From Leucobacter soli (GTDB taxonomy: Bacteria > Actinomycetota > Actinomycetes > Actinomycetales > Microbacteriaceae): DNA of 64,000 nucleotides. This document shows, piece by piece, positions 8,660 through 18,207 of the stretch; within the stretch, counting starts at the first letter, position 1, and each line of letters starts with the position of its first letter. The DNA is taken from positions 62,001 to 126,000 of the forward strand of contig NZ_CAJVAP010000001.1 of the NCBI RefSeq assembly GCF_910593785.1, in the 5' to 3' direction. The position numbers and the translations under genes were made by a program. Under the pieces are notes generated by a model, which was not told where the DNA came from, did no database searches, and saw nothing but the letters and a program-made list of their open reading frames with translations.

Positions 8660-9880
8660 GTGAGCCAGAACGAACAGCCTTGGGGTCGGGTCGACGAGAA
8701 CCGCACGGTCTACGTCCGCGAAGGCGAATCCGAGCGCGAGGTCGGGCAGTTCCCCGACGGCACGCCCGAAGAGGCACTCGCCTACTACGAGCGCAAGTAC
8801 GCCGATCTCGCGGGCCAGGTCACCCTGCTCGAGGCGCGCATCGCCCGGGGCGTCGCCGGCGGCGAGGCCTCCGAGGCCGTCGCCCACCTGCAGCAGCAGC
8901 TCGTGGAGCCCGCCGCGGTCGGCGATCTCGCCGCGCTCCGCGCACGCGTCGAGAAGCTCACCGGCAAGGCCGGGGAGCTCAGCGAGAAGCAGAAGGCCGA
9001 GCGCGAGGCCGCACGGGCCGAGGCGCTGGCGAAGCGCGAGGCGATCGTGGCCGAGGCCGAGCGGCTCGCGGCGCAGCCGGAGGCATCGATCCGCTGGAAG
9101 GACACCGGTGCGGCGTTCGAACAGCTCTTCACCGACTGGCAGGAGATCCAGCGGCACGGCGCGAGCGTGCCCAAGGGCCAGGCGGATGCGCTGTGGAAGC
9201 GCTTCCGCAGCGCCCGTCAGACCTTCGACACCGCCCGACGCGGTCATTTCGCCAAGATGGACGCGAACAACAAAGAGGTGAAGCAGGCGAAGGAGCGGCT
9301 CATCGCCCAGGCCGAGGCGCTCGCCCCGCGCGGGGTCGACGGCATCCATGCCTACCGCAGCCTGCTCGATGAGTGGAAGACGGTCGGCCGTGCCAGCCGT
9401 AAGCTCGACGACCAGCTCTGGGCCCGCTTCAAGGCCGCGGGCGACGGCCTCTACGCGGCGAAGGCGGCCGAGATCGCGCTGCAGGACGAGGAGTACGCCG
9501 GGAACCTCACCGCGAAGGAGGCTCTGCTGGCCGAGGCGGAGCCGCTCCTGCAGGAGAAGGATCGCATCGCCGCCCGCAAGCGCCTCACGGAGCTCCAGCT
9601 CAAGTGGGACGAGGTCGGCCGGGTGCCCCGCGAGGCGCTGCGCGACGTCGAGGGTCGGCTGCGGAAGATCGAGGATCACGTCAAGGGGCTCGAGGACGAG
9701 CACTGGCGCTCGACCAACCCCGAGACCAAGGCGCGCAGCGAGGGCCTGCGCGGCCAGCTCGAGGCGTCGATCGCCGAGCTGACCGCCGAGATCGACGCGG
9801 CCAAGGATCCGAAGACGAAGGCCGAGGCGGAGCAGAAGCTCGCGACGCAGCAGTCCTGGCTCGCCGCGCTGGGCGACTGA
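8660..9880 (+). CDS. DUF349 domain coiled-coil protein
   Basis: This is a 406-aa, highly charged, mostly helical protein carrying DUF349 repeats. Visible repeats include [21 protein letters not shown]...[40 protein letters not shown] and [23 protein letters not shown]. The N-terminal [16 protein letters not shown] and [20 protein letters not shown] are typical of the Microbacteriaceae/Micrococcales form. The function is not known; DUF349 proteins are soluble. I chose the GTG at 8660 because AGGTGAGCACG precedes it; the GTG at 8651 is possible. It is divergent from rarA and followed by a GC-rich hairpin. Confidence 0.85.
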   Translation: MSQNEQPWGRVDENRTVYVREGESEREVGQFPDGTPEEALAYYERKYADLAGQVTLLEARIARGVAGGEASEAVAHLQQQLVEPAAVGDLAALRARVEKLTGKAGELSEKQKAEREAARAEALAKREAIVAEAERLAAQPEASIRWKDTGAAFEQLFTDWQEIQRHGASVPKGQADALWKRFRSARQTFDTARRGHFAKMDANNKEVKQAKERLIAQAEALAPRGVDGIHAYRSLLDEWKTVGRASRKLDDQLWARFKAAGDGLYAAKAAEIALQDEEYAGNLTAKEALLAEAEPLLQEKDRIAARKRLTELQLKWDEVGRVPREALRDVEGRLRKIEDHVKGLEDEHWRSTNPETKARSEGLRGQLEASIAELTAEIDAAKDPKTKAEAEQKLATQQSWLAALGD

Positions 9881-9888
9881 GCGGACGG

Positions 9889-9910
9889 GCCCGGCCGATT
9901 CCGGCCGGGC
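9889..9910 (+). terminator. GC-rich hairpin after the DUF349 gene
   Basis: The arms GCCCGGCC and GGCCGGGC form a perfect 8-bp stem with a 6-nt loop 8 bp after the stop codon. No T-tract follows. Confidence 0.5.
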
Positions 9911-10003
9911 GCGGACGAGTGACTGCGACCGTGTGACACGCGCTCCCGTTCACGAATCCGATTCGGCGCTCCAGGTGCCGCATAGAAGCCGCTGAACGGC
10001 GAC

Positions 10004-10012
10004 TTATCCACA
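10004..10012 (+). promoter_or_regulatory. Isolated DnaA-box-like TTATCCACA
   Basis: TTATCCACA is identical to the consensus DnaA box and lies about 50 bp upstream of the AbiEi-like gene. There is no cluster of boxes, so it is not an origin. It could be a chance match or a DnaA titration or regulatory site. Confidence 0.3.
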
Positions 10013-10062
10013 GATGGGCAGACCGGGCTCCGGCGGCCGCACGGGTGGGGCAGCATGGGGAC

Positions 10063-10686
10063 ATGCCCGCCGCAAGAGTCGCCACCGCCCCGCCCGCTCG
10101 AGTGAAGGATCCCCCGAACCCGCCTCGGTACGACCTCTGGCCGGCAGCCCTGCGCTCGGCCGGGCGGCTTCACGGTCTGCTGGTGCCCTGCGGCCCGGGC
10201 TTCCGCGGCATCGGCTGGCCGGAGACGCCGCGGGTGCGCACGGCCGCACTCGCCGAGTTCCTCTCGCCGGACCTCGCGGCCACGCATCTGACCGCGGCTT
10301 GGGTCTGGGGCGCGGCCAAGGACCCCGGCGAACCCCTGAGGTTCAGTACGCGTGATCGGCGGCGGAACCTCAGGCGCGAGACCCCGCAGATCCGGATCTC
10401 CGAACTGCGGCTCGCACCTGGCGACATGCACGAGCTCGGCGCCTTCGCCGTGACGACTCCCCTGCGCACGCTGCTCGATCTGCTGTACGCCGACACGGGC
10501 TTCGGGAAGCGCGAGCGAGTCGCCTGCCGCCTGCTCGCCCTGCAGATCCCCGGGGGCTGGGCGACGGCCCGTGAACGCGTGGAGGCCCGCCGTCGACCGT
10601 ACCGGACCGTCGCGAGGGAACGGCTCGCCGCACTCGCGCCCGATCGGTCCCGCGCGGGAGAGGCCTCTCCCCGGTCCTCGGCCTGA
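10063..10686 (+). CDS. AbiEi-antitoxin-like orphan protein
   Basis: The 207-aa protein has the pattern of small actinobacterial proteins annotated as type IV toxin-antitoxin AbiEi-family: TAAWVWGAAKDP, a basic stretch RDRRRNLRR, then FAVTTPLRTLLDLLYAD. That order (WxxGA, basic strand, TTPLRTxxDL) is what I recognise; the match is weak. No nucleotidyltransferase toxin (AbiEii) lies beside it, so any antitoxin role is doubtful and it may be a stand-alone DNA-binding regulator. The start is uncertain: ATG at 10063 is used, GTG at 10045 is the alternative. It converges on relA, 36 bp away. Confidence 0.55.
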   Translation: MPAARVATAPPARVKDPPNPPRYDLWPAALRSAGRLHGLLVPCGPGFRGIGWPETPRVRTAALAEFLSPDLAATHLTAAWVWGAAKDPGEPLRFSTRDRRRNLRRETPQIRISELRLAPGDMHELGAFAVTTPLRTLLDLLYADTGFGKRERVACRLLALQIPGGWATARERVEARRRPYRTVARERLAALAPDRSRAGEASPRSSA

Positions 10687-10722
10687 TGCTCGGCGTCACC
10701 GAAGGGTCGACCTTCCGCGGGC

Positions 10723-12972
10723 TCAGCCGGACTGCACCCGATAGGCATCGTAGACGCCATCGATGCGGCGCACGGCGTTGAGCACGTGATCGAGGTGCGT
10801 GGTGTTGGCCATCTCGAAGAGGAAGCGGCTGATCGCCAGGCGCGAGCTCGAGGTCTGCACCGAGGCCGAGAGGATGTTCACGTGGTGCTCCGAGAGCGCC
10901 CTCGTGACGTCGGAGAGCAGGCCGGAGCGGTCGAGGGCCTCGACCTGGATATGCACGAGGAACACGCTCTTCGATGTGGGCGCCCACTCGACCTCGACCA
11001 GGCGATCCTCCTGCTTCGCGAGCGACTGGAAGTTGGGGCAATCGGTACGATGCACCGAGACGCCCTGGCCCTTGGTGATGAAACCGCGGATCTCATCCCC
11101 CGGCACCGGCGTGCAGCACTTCGCGAGCTTCACGAGTACATCGCTCGCTCCCTTGACCAGCACGCCCGACGACGAGTCGCTCTTGCGGGATCGGATCGGC
11201 GTCGGATCCGGCAGCGTCTCGAGCCGGCTCTCCTCCTCGGCCGAGTCCCGGTCGACGAGCGCCGTCACCTTCTCGATCACCGACTGCGCCGAGACGTGAT
11301 TCTCGCCGATCCCGGCGAGCAGCCCGGCCACATCCGGATAGCGGAGCTGCAACGCGACCTGCTGGATGGCTTCGGAGTTCATCAGCTGGTGGAGCGGGAG
11401 CCCCTGCTTCCGCAACGCCTTCGTCAGCTCGTTCTTGCCGAGCTCGGCGGCCTCGTCGCGGCGCTCCTTGGTGAACCACTGGCGGATCTTGTTCTGGGCG
11501 CGCTTGCTCTTGACGAAGGCCAGCCAGCCCGCGTTCGGTCCGGCGTTCGGATCCTTCGAGGTGAACACCTCGACGACGTCGCCGTTCTGCAGCGCCGTCT
11601 CGAGAGGCACGAGCTTGCCGTTGACCCGAGCCCCCATCGTCCGATGGCCCACCTCGGTGTGGACGGCGTAGGCGAAATCGACTGGCGTGCCCCCGGCCGG
11701 CAGGCCGATGACGCGGCCCTTCGGCGTGAACGCGTAGACCTCCTTCGCCCCGATCTCGAAGCGGAGCGCATCGAGAAACTCGCTCGGGTCCTCGGTCTCG
11801 GCCTGCCAATCCGAGATGTGCGCGAGCCAGGCCATGTCGCTCGAGGTCGGCCCGCCCTGCTGGGTCTGCTTGTACTTCCAGTGCGCGGCGACGCCGTACT
11901 CGGCGCGCTGGTGCATCTCGTAGCTGCGGATCTGGATCTCGACCGCCCGACCGTCCGGTCCGATCACGGTCGTGTGCAGCGACTGGTAGAGGTTGAACTT
12001 CGGCGTCGCGATGTAGTCCTTGAAGCGGCCGGGGATCGGAGTCCAGCGCGCGTGCACGGCCCCGAGGACGGCGTAGCAGTCGCGGATCGAATGGACGAGC
12101 ACACGGATGCCGACGAGGTCGTAGATGTCGTCGAAGTCCCGGCCCCGCACGATCATCTTCTGGTAGATCGAATAGAGCTCCTTGGGGCGCCCCGTGACCT
12201 CGCCGCGGATCCGGGCCTCGCGGAGGTCCTCGTTGATCGCACCGATGACCTTGCCGACGAGCTCCTCGCGCTTCGGATTGCGCTGGGTGACGAGGTTCTC
12301 GATCTCGGCGTAGAGCTTCGGCTTCAGCACGGCGAACGAGAGATCCTCGAGCTCGGTCTTCATCGACTGGATGCCCAGGCGATGCGCGAGCGGCGTGTAG
12401 ATCTCGAGCGTCTCCTGCGCCTTCCGTTTGGCCGACTCGGACGACACGAAGCCCCAGGTGCGGGCGTTGTGCAGGCGGTCGGCGAGCTTGATCACGATGA
12501 CGCGGATGTCTCGCGACATCGAGATGATCATCTTCCGCACGGTCTCCGCCTGAGCGGAGTCCCCGTACTTCACCTTGTCCAGCTTGGTGACGCCGTCGAC
12601 GAGCATCGCGATCTCCTCGCCGAAGTCGGCGGTGAGCTGTTCGAGCGAGTAGTCCGTGTCCTCGACCGTGTCGTGGAGCAGCGCGGCGGCGATCACGACA
12701 GGGGCGACGCCGAGTTCGGCCAGGATCTGCGCCACCGCGATCGGGTGGGTGATGTACGGCTCACCGCTTCGGCGCTTCTGCTCGCGATGAGCCAGTTCGG
12801 CCACGCGATAGGCGCGGTCGATCACCGACAGGTCCGCCTTCGGCCAACTGCTGCGGACCGTTCGTATCAGCTGATCCACAGCGCCGGGCGAGGAGCTGCT
12901 CCGTGAGAACAGTCTCGACACCAGGCCGATGCGGGAACCGGAGCCGCTCGCCGGCGCGTCGGTGCTCGACAT
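10723..12972 (-). CDS. relA: Bifunctional (p)ppGpp synthetase/hydrolase Rel
   Basis: Rel makes and degrades (p)ppGpp in response to amino acid starvation on the ribosome. The 749-aa protein has the HD hydrolase domain (HDTVEDT at about 100-106, KLADRLHNART near 162-171) and the synthetase domain with RGRDFDDIYDLVGIR. It carries RFKD (about 316-319), the RxKD signature of bifunctional Rel rather than the ExDD of monofunctional RelA. The TGS domain follows (VYAFTPKGRVIGLPAG), then the conserved-Cys region LAKCCTPVPGDEI and a C-terminal ACT domain. Hydrolase residues look intact, so both activities are expected. The start is supported by GGAGGTGAGCC, and the candidate -10 box TAGCCT at 13001-13006 overlaps the end of secF. 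Confidence 0.96.
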   Translation of the reverse strand: MSSTDAPASGSGSRIGLVSRLFSRSSSSPGAVDQLIRTVRSSWPKADLSVIDRAYRVAELAHREQKRRSGEPYITHPIAVAQILAELGVAPVVIAAALLHDTVEDTDYSLEQLTADFGEEIAMLVDGVTKLDKVKYGDSAQAETVRKMIISMSRDIRVIVIKLADRLHNARTWGFVSSESAKRKAQETLEIYTPLAHRLGIQSMKTELEDLSFAVLKPKLYAEIENLVTQRNPKREELVGKVIGAINEDLREARIRGEVTGRPKELYSIYQKMIVRGRDFDDIYDLVGIRVLVHSIRDCYAVLGAVHARWTPIPGRFKDYIATPKFNLYQSLHTTVIGPDGRAVEIQIRSYEMHQRAEYGVAAHWKYKQTQQGGPTSSDMAWLAHISDWQAETEDPSEFLDALRFEIGAKEVYAFTPKGRVIGLPAGGTPVDFAYAVHTEVGHRTMGARVNGKLVPLETALQNGDVVEVFTSKDPNAGPNAGWLAFVKSKRAQNKIRQWFTKERRDEAAELGKNELTKALRKQGLPLHQLMNSEAIQQVALQLRYPDVAGLLAGIGENHVSAQSVIEKVTALVDRDSAEEESRLETLPDPTPIRSRKSDSSSGVLVKGASDVLVKLAKCCTPVPGDEIRGFITKGQGVSVHRTDCPNFQSLAKQEDRLVEVEWAPTSKSVFLVHIQVEALDRSGLLSDVTRALSEHHVNILSASVQTSSSRLAISRFLFEMANTTHLDHVLNAVRRIDGVYDAYRVQSG

Positions 12973-13008
12973 GGCTCACCTCCTCCAGCGCGATCGGATG
13001 AGGCTACA

Positions 13009-14091
13009 CTATCGCTTCGCGGACGCGCCTTCCGCACGCTCGGCGCCGTCGGAACCCGCCTCATCATCGCCCTCGTCGCCGTCGGCGTCCGAAGCGCCGG
13101 ACTCACGGCCGCGCGCGCGGGCGACGCGAGCATCGTGCTTCTGGATCTCGGACTCTCCCTGCCGCAGCTGGACGTACACGGGAGCCGCGATGAAGATCGT
13201 CGAGTAGGCGCCGACGAGGATGCCGATGAAGAGCGCGAGCGCGATATCCCGCAGGGTGCCGGCACCCAGGACGAAGGCGCCGATAAAGAGGATCGAGCCG
13301 ACCGGCAGCAATGCCACCACGGAGGTGTTGATCGATCGGACGAGGGTCTGGTTGACCGCGAGGTTGACCGCCTCCCCGAACGTCCGACGCTCGGTGAGCT
13401 CGCCCGGAGAAGTGTTCTCTCGGATCTTGTCGAACACCACGACCGTGTCGTAGAGCGAGTAGCCCAGGATCGTGAGGAAGCCGATCACCGCCGCCGGTGT
13501 GATCTCGAAACCGGAGAGTCCGTAGATGCCCGCCGTGATGATGAGGTCGTGGAACAGCGCGATCATGGCCGCGAGCGACATCTTCCAGGTGCGGAAGTAG
13601 AGTGCCATGACGAGCGCGGCGAAGAGGATGAACACGACGAGACCGATCAGCGCCTGCCGCGTAATGTCCTTGCCCCAGAGTGCGCCGATGTACGACGCCG
13701 TAACCTCGGACTCGTCGACGCCGTACGCCTCCGCGAGGGCGGCGTGCAGCTGGCGGGACTGGGTGTCCTCGAGCTGCTCGGTCTGCACCCGGATATCGGT
13801 CTGCCCGACGAGGGAGACTCGCGGTGCGGATCCGGGCAGCACCGATTCGACCGCACCCGCTGCGATGCTCTGATCCCGCTCGCCGCCGTCGGCGACGTGC
13901 ACCTGGAACTGGCTGCCGCCGGTGAACTCGATGCCGAGCGTGAAGCCGCCGCGGAGGAACGGGCCCACGATGGCGATGACGATCAGGACGGAGGCGATCA
14001 GGTACCAGGTCTTGCGACGACCGATGAAATCGAACGACTTCTCACCGGTGTAGAGCGCGTTGCCGAACTCGGCGAAGGTGCGACGAGCCAT
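13009..14091 (-). CDS. secF: Protein translocase subunit SecF
   Basis: SecF works with SecD in the membrane to drive late steps of preprotein export using the proton motive force. The 360-aa protein has the first membrane helix at about 29-46, the periplasmic P4 region starting GGFTLGIEFTGGSQF, and five more helices, with the conserved LGYSLYDTVVVFDKIREN and the SINTSVVALLPV segment. The C-terminus from about residue 318 is a long basic then acidic cytoplasmic tail (ASDADGDEGDDEAGSDG). It starts one base after the secD stop, with AAGGAGAGC as the ribosome binding site inside secD. Confidence 0.95.
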   Translation of the reverse strand: MARRTFAEFGNALYTGEKSFDFIGRRKTWYLIASVLIVIAIVGPFLRGGFTLGIEFTGGSQFQVHVADGGERDQSIAAGAVESVLPGSAPRVSLVGQTDIRVQTEQLEDTQSRQLHAALAEAYGVDESEVTASYIGALWGKDITRQALIGLVVFILFAALVMALYFRTWKMSLAAMIALFHDLIITAGIYGLSGFEITPAAVIGFLTILGYSLYDTVVVFDKIRENTSPGELTERRTFGEAVNLAVNQTLVRSINTSVVALLPVGSILFIGAFVLGAGTLRDIALALFIGILVGAYSTIFIAAPVYVQLRQGESEIQKHDARVARARGRESGASDADGDEGDDEAGSDGAERAEGASAKR

Positions 14092-14092
14092 G

Positions 14093-15946
14093 TCAGCTCT
14101 CCTTTCCGGTGGTGGTCGATGCTCCGACCGCTTCACCCTGGCCTCGCGCGGCTTCCAATGCCTTGCGCTCGGCGATCGTCTGACGGCGCTGAGCCTCCTT
14201 CGCCGCCCCGGTCGACTTCTTGGCGGCGGCGCCCTTCTTGCCCGCGGTGGGCTCGCGGAACTGCGCGCGGCCGCGGTACACGGCCCCGAGTCGCTGCGGA
14301 TCGAGCCCCGACAGCGGATGACCGTCGGCGTAGAAGCGGGTCCGTGCGAGCAGCACCACCATCGGATGGGTGAACAGCGCCACGACGAGCACGTCGACCA
14401 GCGTCGTGAGGCCGAGTGTGAATGCGAAGCCCTGCACGCTGCCGACGGCGAGGATGAATAGGATCGCCGCGGCGAGGAAGTTGATGCCGTCAGAGGCGAG
14501 CACGGTCCGGAACGCGCGCTTCCAGCCCTGCTCGACCGCCTGTTCGAGGGCGAAGCCGTCGCGGAGCGCGTCGCGGATGCGTTCGAAGTACACGATGAAC
14601 GAGTCCGCGGTGAAGCCGACGGCGACGATGATACCGGCGATACCGGCGAGCGACAGTCGATAGCCCTGGCGCCACGAGAAGTACGTGAGCAGGAGATACG
14701 TCAGCACGCCGGCGATCGCGAGGGAGAGGATCGTGATCGATCCGAGCGCCCGGTACTGGAACATCGAGTAGACGACGACGAGCAGCAGGCCGATCAGGCC
14801 CGCGAGGAGGCCCGCCTGGAGCTGGTTCGAACCGAGCGTCGCCGAGATGTCCTCCTGGCTCTGCACGGTGAAGCCGATCGGCAGCGCACCGAACTTGAGC
14901 TGATCGGCGAGCGCCTCGGCCGAGTCCTGCGTGAAGTTGCCGGTGATCGACGGGCGCCCGTTCAGGATCTGGGCGTTCATGGTCGGCGCGGAGAGCACCT
15001 GGCCGTCGAGCACGAAGGCGAACTGGTCGAGCGGCGACTGGGCGCCGTACATCCGCTGGCTGATCTCGCCGAAGGTCTGGGTGCCCTCGTCGTTCATCTT
15101 CATCTGGACCGCCCACTGGCCGGTGGTCGCACCGGTCGAGGTGGTCTCGAGCTGCGCCGTGGCGTCCTCGATCACGTCGCCGCTCAGTTCGACCGGGCCG
15201 AGGATGTACTTGATCGGCAGGTCGTTCTCGCAGGTGATGAGCGGGCGGTCGCCCGGGGCCTCGCTCAGCCCGGCCGTCGACTCCGGGGTGCACTCGAAGG
15301 CGTTGAACTCCTCGACGAGCGCATCGGTCAGCCAGGCCTCGTCGTACGCGGTCTCCGGGATCGGGTCGGGGTCGCGCGCGCCGGTGTCCGTGGCGGCGTC
15401 GGTATCGGTGGCGTCCTCGGCCGCTGCGTCCTCTGCCCCCGAGTCCTCGGCCGCGGGATCCTCGGCTGCGGAATCCTCGGCCACCGTGCCGTCTCCGGCG
15501 GCGTCATCGCCATCGGCGTCCGTCTCGGTCGATGCGTCGGTGGTCGGGGTGCCGTCGGCGGCTGCGAGCACCGGGCGGAAGTCGAGCTGGGCCGAGGCCT
15601 CGATGCGCTGCAGCGTGGCCTCGTCGGCCTTGCCCGGGATCGACACCGAGATGTTCTGGCTGCCCTGGGTGGCGATCTCGGACTCCGAGACGCCCGCGGC
15701 GTCGACGCGCTGGCGGATGATCGACACGGCCTGGTCGAGCTGTTCTCCGGAGACGGCCTCGCCGGTGCTCTGCTGCGCGGCGAGGATGATCTGGGTGCCG
15801 CCCTGGAGGTCGAGCGCGAGCTTCGGCGTCCAGGTCGCTTCTCCGCGGAAGACGCCGATCGAGATCACCCCGACCAGTCCGACGAGGATGACCAGGAGCG
15901 CGATGAGCGAGCCGCGGGCTCTCTTCACTGCGGGGGTAGACGCCAC
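14093..15946 (-). CDS. secD: Protein translocase subunit SecD
   Basis: SecD is the larger export-accessory subunit, with one N-terminal helix (about 13-33), a large extracytoplasmic P1 domain and five C-terminal helices. Family motifs are LALDLQGGTQI (about 43-53), SIIRQRVDAAGVSE, VSIPGKADE, FAFVLDGQVLSAPTMN and AVGFTADSFIVYFERIRD. Residues about 131-193 are an acidic Ala/Asp/Glu low-complexity insert with repeated AAED units, encoded at 15368-15556; typical SecD has a shorter loop here. The start is GTG at 15946. The order yajC-secD-secF-rel is the standard actinobacterial one. Confidence 0.95.
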   Translation of the reverse strand: MASTPAVKRARGSLIALLVILVGLVGVISIGVFRGEATWTPKLALDLQGGTQIILAAQQSTGEAVSGEQLDQAVSIIRQRVDAAGVSESEIATQGSQNISVSIPGKADEATLQRIEASAQLDFRPVLAAADGTPTTDASTETDADGDDAAGDGTVAEDSAAEDPAAEDSGAEDAAAEDATDTDAATDTGARDPDPIPETAYDEAWLTDALVEEFNAFECTPESTAGLSEAPGDRPLITCENDLPIKYILGPVELSGDVIEDATAQLETTSTGATTGQWAVQMKMNDEGTQTFGEISQRMYGAQSPLDQFAFVLDGQVLSAPTMNAQILNGRPSITGNFTQDSAEALADQLKFGALPIGFTVQSQEDISATLGSNQLQAGLLAGLIGLLLVVVYSMFQYRALGSITILSLAIAGVLTYLLLTYFSWRQGYRLSLAGIAGIIVAVGFTADSFIVYFERIRDALRDGFALEQAVEQGWKRAFRTVLASDGINFLAAAILFILAVGSVQGFAFTLGLTTLVDVLVVALFTHPMVVLLARTRFYADGHPLSGLDPQRLGAVYRGRAQFREPTAGKKGAAAKKSTGAAKEAQRRQTIAERKALEAARGQGEAVGASTTTGKES

Positions 15947-16008
15947 GGATCGACTTCTTTCTCGTGCTGCGGTTCGTTCAGGAGTCGGACGCCGCGCGCC
16001 CGCTCGGA

Positions 16009-16434
16009 TCAGGACTTGGGGGTGTCGTCGCCCTCGGACGCGTCGGAGGCCGGCGTCTCGTCGGCGGCATCCGGCGCGCTCTCTGCACCGGTGTCGGCGT
16101 CAGGGGCGGCGATCCGCTCGCCGAACGCCGGGTCGTCGTCGGGGGCGATCTCATCGCCCGGCGTCTCGACGGCGTCCACCGGCGTGACGATCTGGCCGAT
16201 CGCGTTGCGGTGCACGACGAGCGTCGAAGAGCCGCTGCGGACGGTGACGCGGTTCTCGGCCTCGTCGACCTGTTCGACCGTCGCGAAGATCCCCGACTGC
16301 AGCATCACCTCGGCGCCCGGCTGCAGCTTGCTCTGCATCTCCTGAGCCGCCTGCTGGCGCTTCTTGCCGTTGCGGATCATGAAGATGATCATCACGGCGA
16401 TCAGGCCGAACATGATGAGTGTCATCGGGTCCAT
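16009..16434 (-). CDS. yajC: Preprotein translocase subunit YajC
   Basis: YajC is the small accessory protein of the SecDF complex. The 141-aa protein has one membrane helix (about 3-20, PMTLIMFGLIAVMIIFMI), the basic RNGKKRQQ, then the conserved soluble region LQPGAEVMLQSGIFATVEQVDE. The C-terminal 50 residues are acidic and unlike the conserved domain (DDDPAFGERIAAPDADTG), like the acidic regions of SecD and SecF. I chose ATG 16434 (MDPMTLIMF) over an upstream in-frame start; GGAAGGA lies 10 bases before it. Confidence 0.92.
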   Translation of the reverse strand: MDPMTLIMFGLIAVMIIFMIRNGKKRQQAAQEMQSKLQPGAEVMLQSGIFATVEQVDEAENRVTVRSGSSTLVVHRNAIGQIVTPVDAVETPGDEIAPDDDPAFGERIAAPDADTGAESAPDAADETPASDASEGDDTPKS

Positions 16435-16500
16435 ATGGTGAGAATCCTTCCGCGCACGGGCGTGATAAATCAGCACGCGATCGCGCGCACAACCTTTACG

Positions 16501-16506
16501 ACTATA
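16501..16506 (-). promoter_or_regulatory. Candidate -10 box for yajC-secD-secF
   Basis: TATAGT on the minus strand overlaps the ruvB stop codon and would start a leader of about 60 nt before yajC. No good -35 box is visible. Confidence 0.4.
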
Positions 16507-17500
16507 GGGCATCCGGAATCGGAATGCCTGTGTGTTCCCATCCCCGTCTCGTGGCCACCCGACCGCGCGGCGTGCGGCTCAGCAGGCCGGCTCGCACTAG
16601 GAAGGGCTCGACCACCGCCTCGATGGTCTCGGCCTCTTCCCCGACGGACACGGCGAGCGTCGACAGCCCGACCGGACCCCCGCCGAACCGCTCGACCACG
16701 GCTCGCAGCACCTCGCGATCGAGGCGATCCAGCCCGTGCGCGTCGACGTCGTACAGCGTCAGTGCGGCATGCACCGCCTCGACGTCACCGGGCGTGCCGT
16801 GGACGAGGCTGTAGTCTCGCACGCGGCGCAGCAGTCGGTTCGCAATCCGCGGGGTACCGCGTGAGCGCCCGGCGATCTCCGAGACGCCCGCTGCGGCCAC
16901 GTCGAAACCGAGCAGACCGGCCGCTCGCTGCACGACGTGCGAGAGCTCGTCCTCGTCGTAGAACTCCAGGTGCGCGGTGAAGCCGAATCGATCGCGGAGC
17001 GGATTCGGCAGCAGGCCCGCCCGGGTCGTCGCCCCGACCAGCGTGAACGGTGCGAGTTCCAGCGGGATAGAGGTGGCACCCGCCCCCTTGCCGACCATGA
17101 TGTCGATCTTGAAGTCCTCCATCGCGAGGTAGAGCATCTCCTCCGCGCTGCGCGCCATGCGGTGGATCTCGTCGATGAAGAGCACCTCGCCCGGCGTGAG
17201 CGCGGAGAGGACCGCCGCGAGGTCGCCGGCGTGCTGGATCGCCGGGCCAGAGGTCTGGTGCAGCGGCTTGTCCAGCTCGGCCGCGACGATCATCGAGAGG
17301 GTCGTCTTGCCGAGCCCCGGCGGCCCGGCGAGCAGGATGTGGTCGGGCGTTCGCTGCTGAATCGTGGCGGCGTCGAGCAGCAGCCGCAGCTGGCGGCGGA
17401 CCTTCGACTGCCCGACGAACTCGTCGAGCGTGGCCGGGCGGAGCGCCCCCTCGAAGCCGAGCTCGTTCGCGGCGACCTGCGGCGAGAGCTCCCCGCTCAT
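16502..17500 (-). CDS. ruvB: Holliday junction branch migration helicase RuvB
   Basis: RuvB is the AAA+ motor that drives Holliday junction branch migration with RuvA. The 332-aa protein has [13 protein letters not shown], Walker [11 protein letters not shown], Walker [10 protein letters not shown], the sensor GATTRAGLL with Arg finger region NPLRDRFG, and the winged-helix C-terminus [18 protein letters not shown] and [11 protein letters not shown]. Its start overlaps the ruvA stop by 4 bp. Length is normal. Confidence 0.97.
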   Translation of the reverse strand: MSGELSPQVAANELGFEGALRPATLDEFVGQSKVRRQLRLLLDAATIQQRTPDHILLAGPPGLGKTTLSMIVAAELDKPLHQTSGPAIQHAGDLAAVLSALTPGEVLFIDEIHRMARSAEEMLYLAMEDFKIDIMVGKGAGATSIPLELAPFTLVGATTRAGLLPNPLRDRFGFTAHLEFYDEDELSHVVQRAAGLLGFDVAAAGVSEIAGRSRGTPRIANRLLRRVRDYSLVHGTPGDVEAVHAALTLYDVDAHGLDRLDREVLRAVVERFGGGPVGLSTLAVSVGEEAETIEAVVEPFLVRAGLLSRTPRGRVATRRGWEHTGIPIPDAL

Positions 17501-18153
17501 CGCGCACCCCGGTCGCTCGGCAGACGCGGGGCCTGCAGCAGTGCAAGTGCGGCCCGCAGCAGCCCGGCCTCATCGTTCGGCGCGCCGGCGCTCCTCGCAT
17601 CCTGCACCGCGGTCTCCGCCTGGGCCTCGCCGTAGCCGAGGCCCAGCAGTCCCTGCACGACCGTGGCGGCCGCACGATCGTCGATGGCCCGGCCACCGGG
17701 CGTCTCATCCGCCTCGGCCTCCGTCCCGCCGAACGCCAGTGGATCGAGTTTGCCGGCGAGCTGCACGGCGATGAGCTTCGCCGTCTTCGGACCGATCCCG
17801 GAGACTTTGCGGAACGGCTTCTCGTCCTCGCTCGCAGCGGCCTGCGCGATCTGCGCGGGGGTGAGCTCGGTCAGCACGCCGAGCGCGCTGCGCGGCCCGA
17901 CACCCGACACGCCGAGCAGGATGCCGAACACGTCGAGCTCCTCGGCTGTCGCGAAGCCGAAGAGGGTCAGCGAGTCCTCTCGTACGACGAGGTGCGTATG
18001 CAGGGCCAGTTCCGCACCCGGGTGCGCGCCGGAGAGCCGTCCCGGCACCTCCAGCCGCATGCCGACGCCCCCACCGGCACCGCCCGGTCCGACATCGACG
18101 ACGACCCAGCCGGCACCGGCGGCGAGCACCTGGCCGCGTACGAAAGCGATCAT
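17497..18153 (-). CDS. ruvA: Holliday junction DNA helicase subunit RuvA
   Basis: RuvA binds Holliday junctions and loads RuvB. The 218-aa protein has the N-terminal OB-fold ([20 protein letters not shown]), the helix-hairpin-helix regions [16 protein letters not shown] and [16 protein letters not shown], and a C-terminal RuvB-binding three-helix domain ([19 protein letters not shown]). leuA, not ruvC, lies upstream, so the usual ruvCAB order is broken here. The ATG sits 6 bases after TAGGGT, which suggests a leaderless mRNA. Confidence 0.95.
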   Translation of the reverse strand: MIAFVRGQVLAAGAGWVVVDVGPGGAGGGVGMRLEVPGRLSGAHPGAELALHTHLVVREDSLTLFGFATAEELDVFGILLGVSGVGPRSALGVLTELTPAQIAQAAASEDEKPFRKVSGIGPKTAKLIAVQLAGKLDPLAFGGTEAEADETPGGRAIDDRAAATVVQGLLGLGYGEAQAETAVQDARSAGAPNDEAGLLRAALALLQAPRLPSDRGAR

Positions 18154-18159
18154 GCTCTC

Positions 18160-18165
18160 ACCCTA
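18160..18165 (-). promoter_or_regulatory. Candidate -10 box giving a leaderless ruvA mRNA
   Basis: TAGGGT is followed by GAGAGC and then the ruvA ATG. With the normal -10 to start-site distance, transcription would begin at or next to the start codon. GAGAGC could also be read as a weak ribosome binding site. Confidence 0.5.
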
Positions 18166-18207
18166 GAAGCGACCTCCGACATCCGCGCAGTCGCCACGCC
18201 GCCCGTT

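Noticed and set aside
10004-10012. Origin of replication
   Set aside because: One DnaA box only, no AT-rich unwinding element, and no dnaA, dnaN or gyrB nearby.
10063-10686. Complete AbiE toxin-antitoxin or abortive infection system
   Set aside because: No nucleotidyltransferase toxin gene next to it; the flanks are a DUF349 gene and relA.
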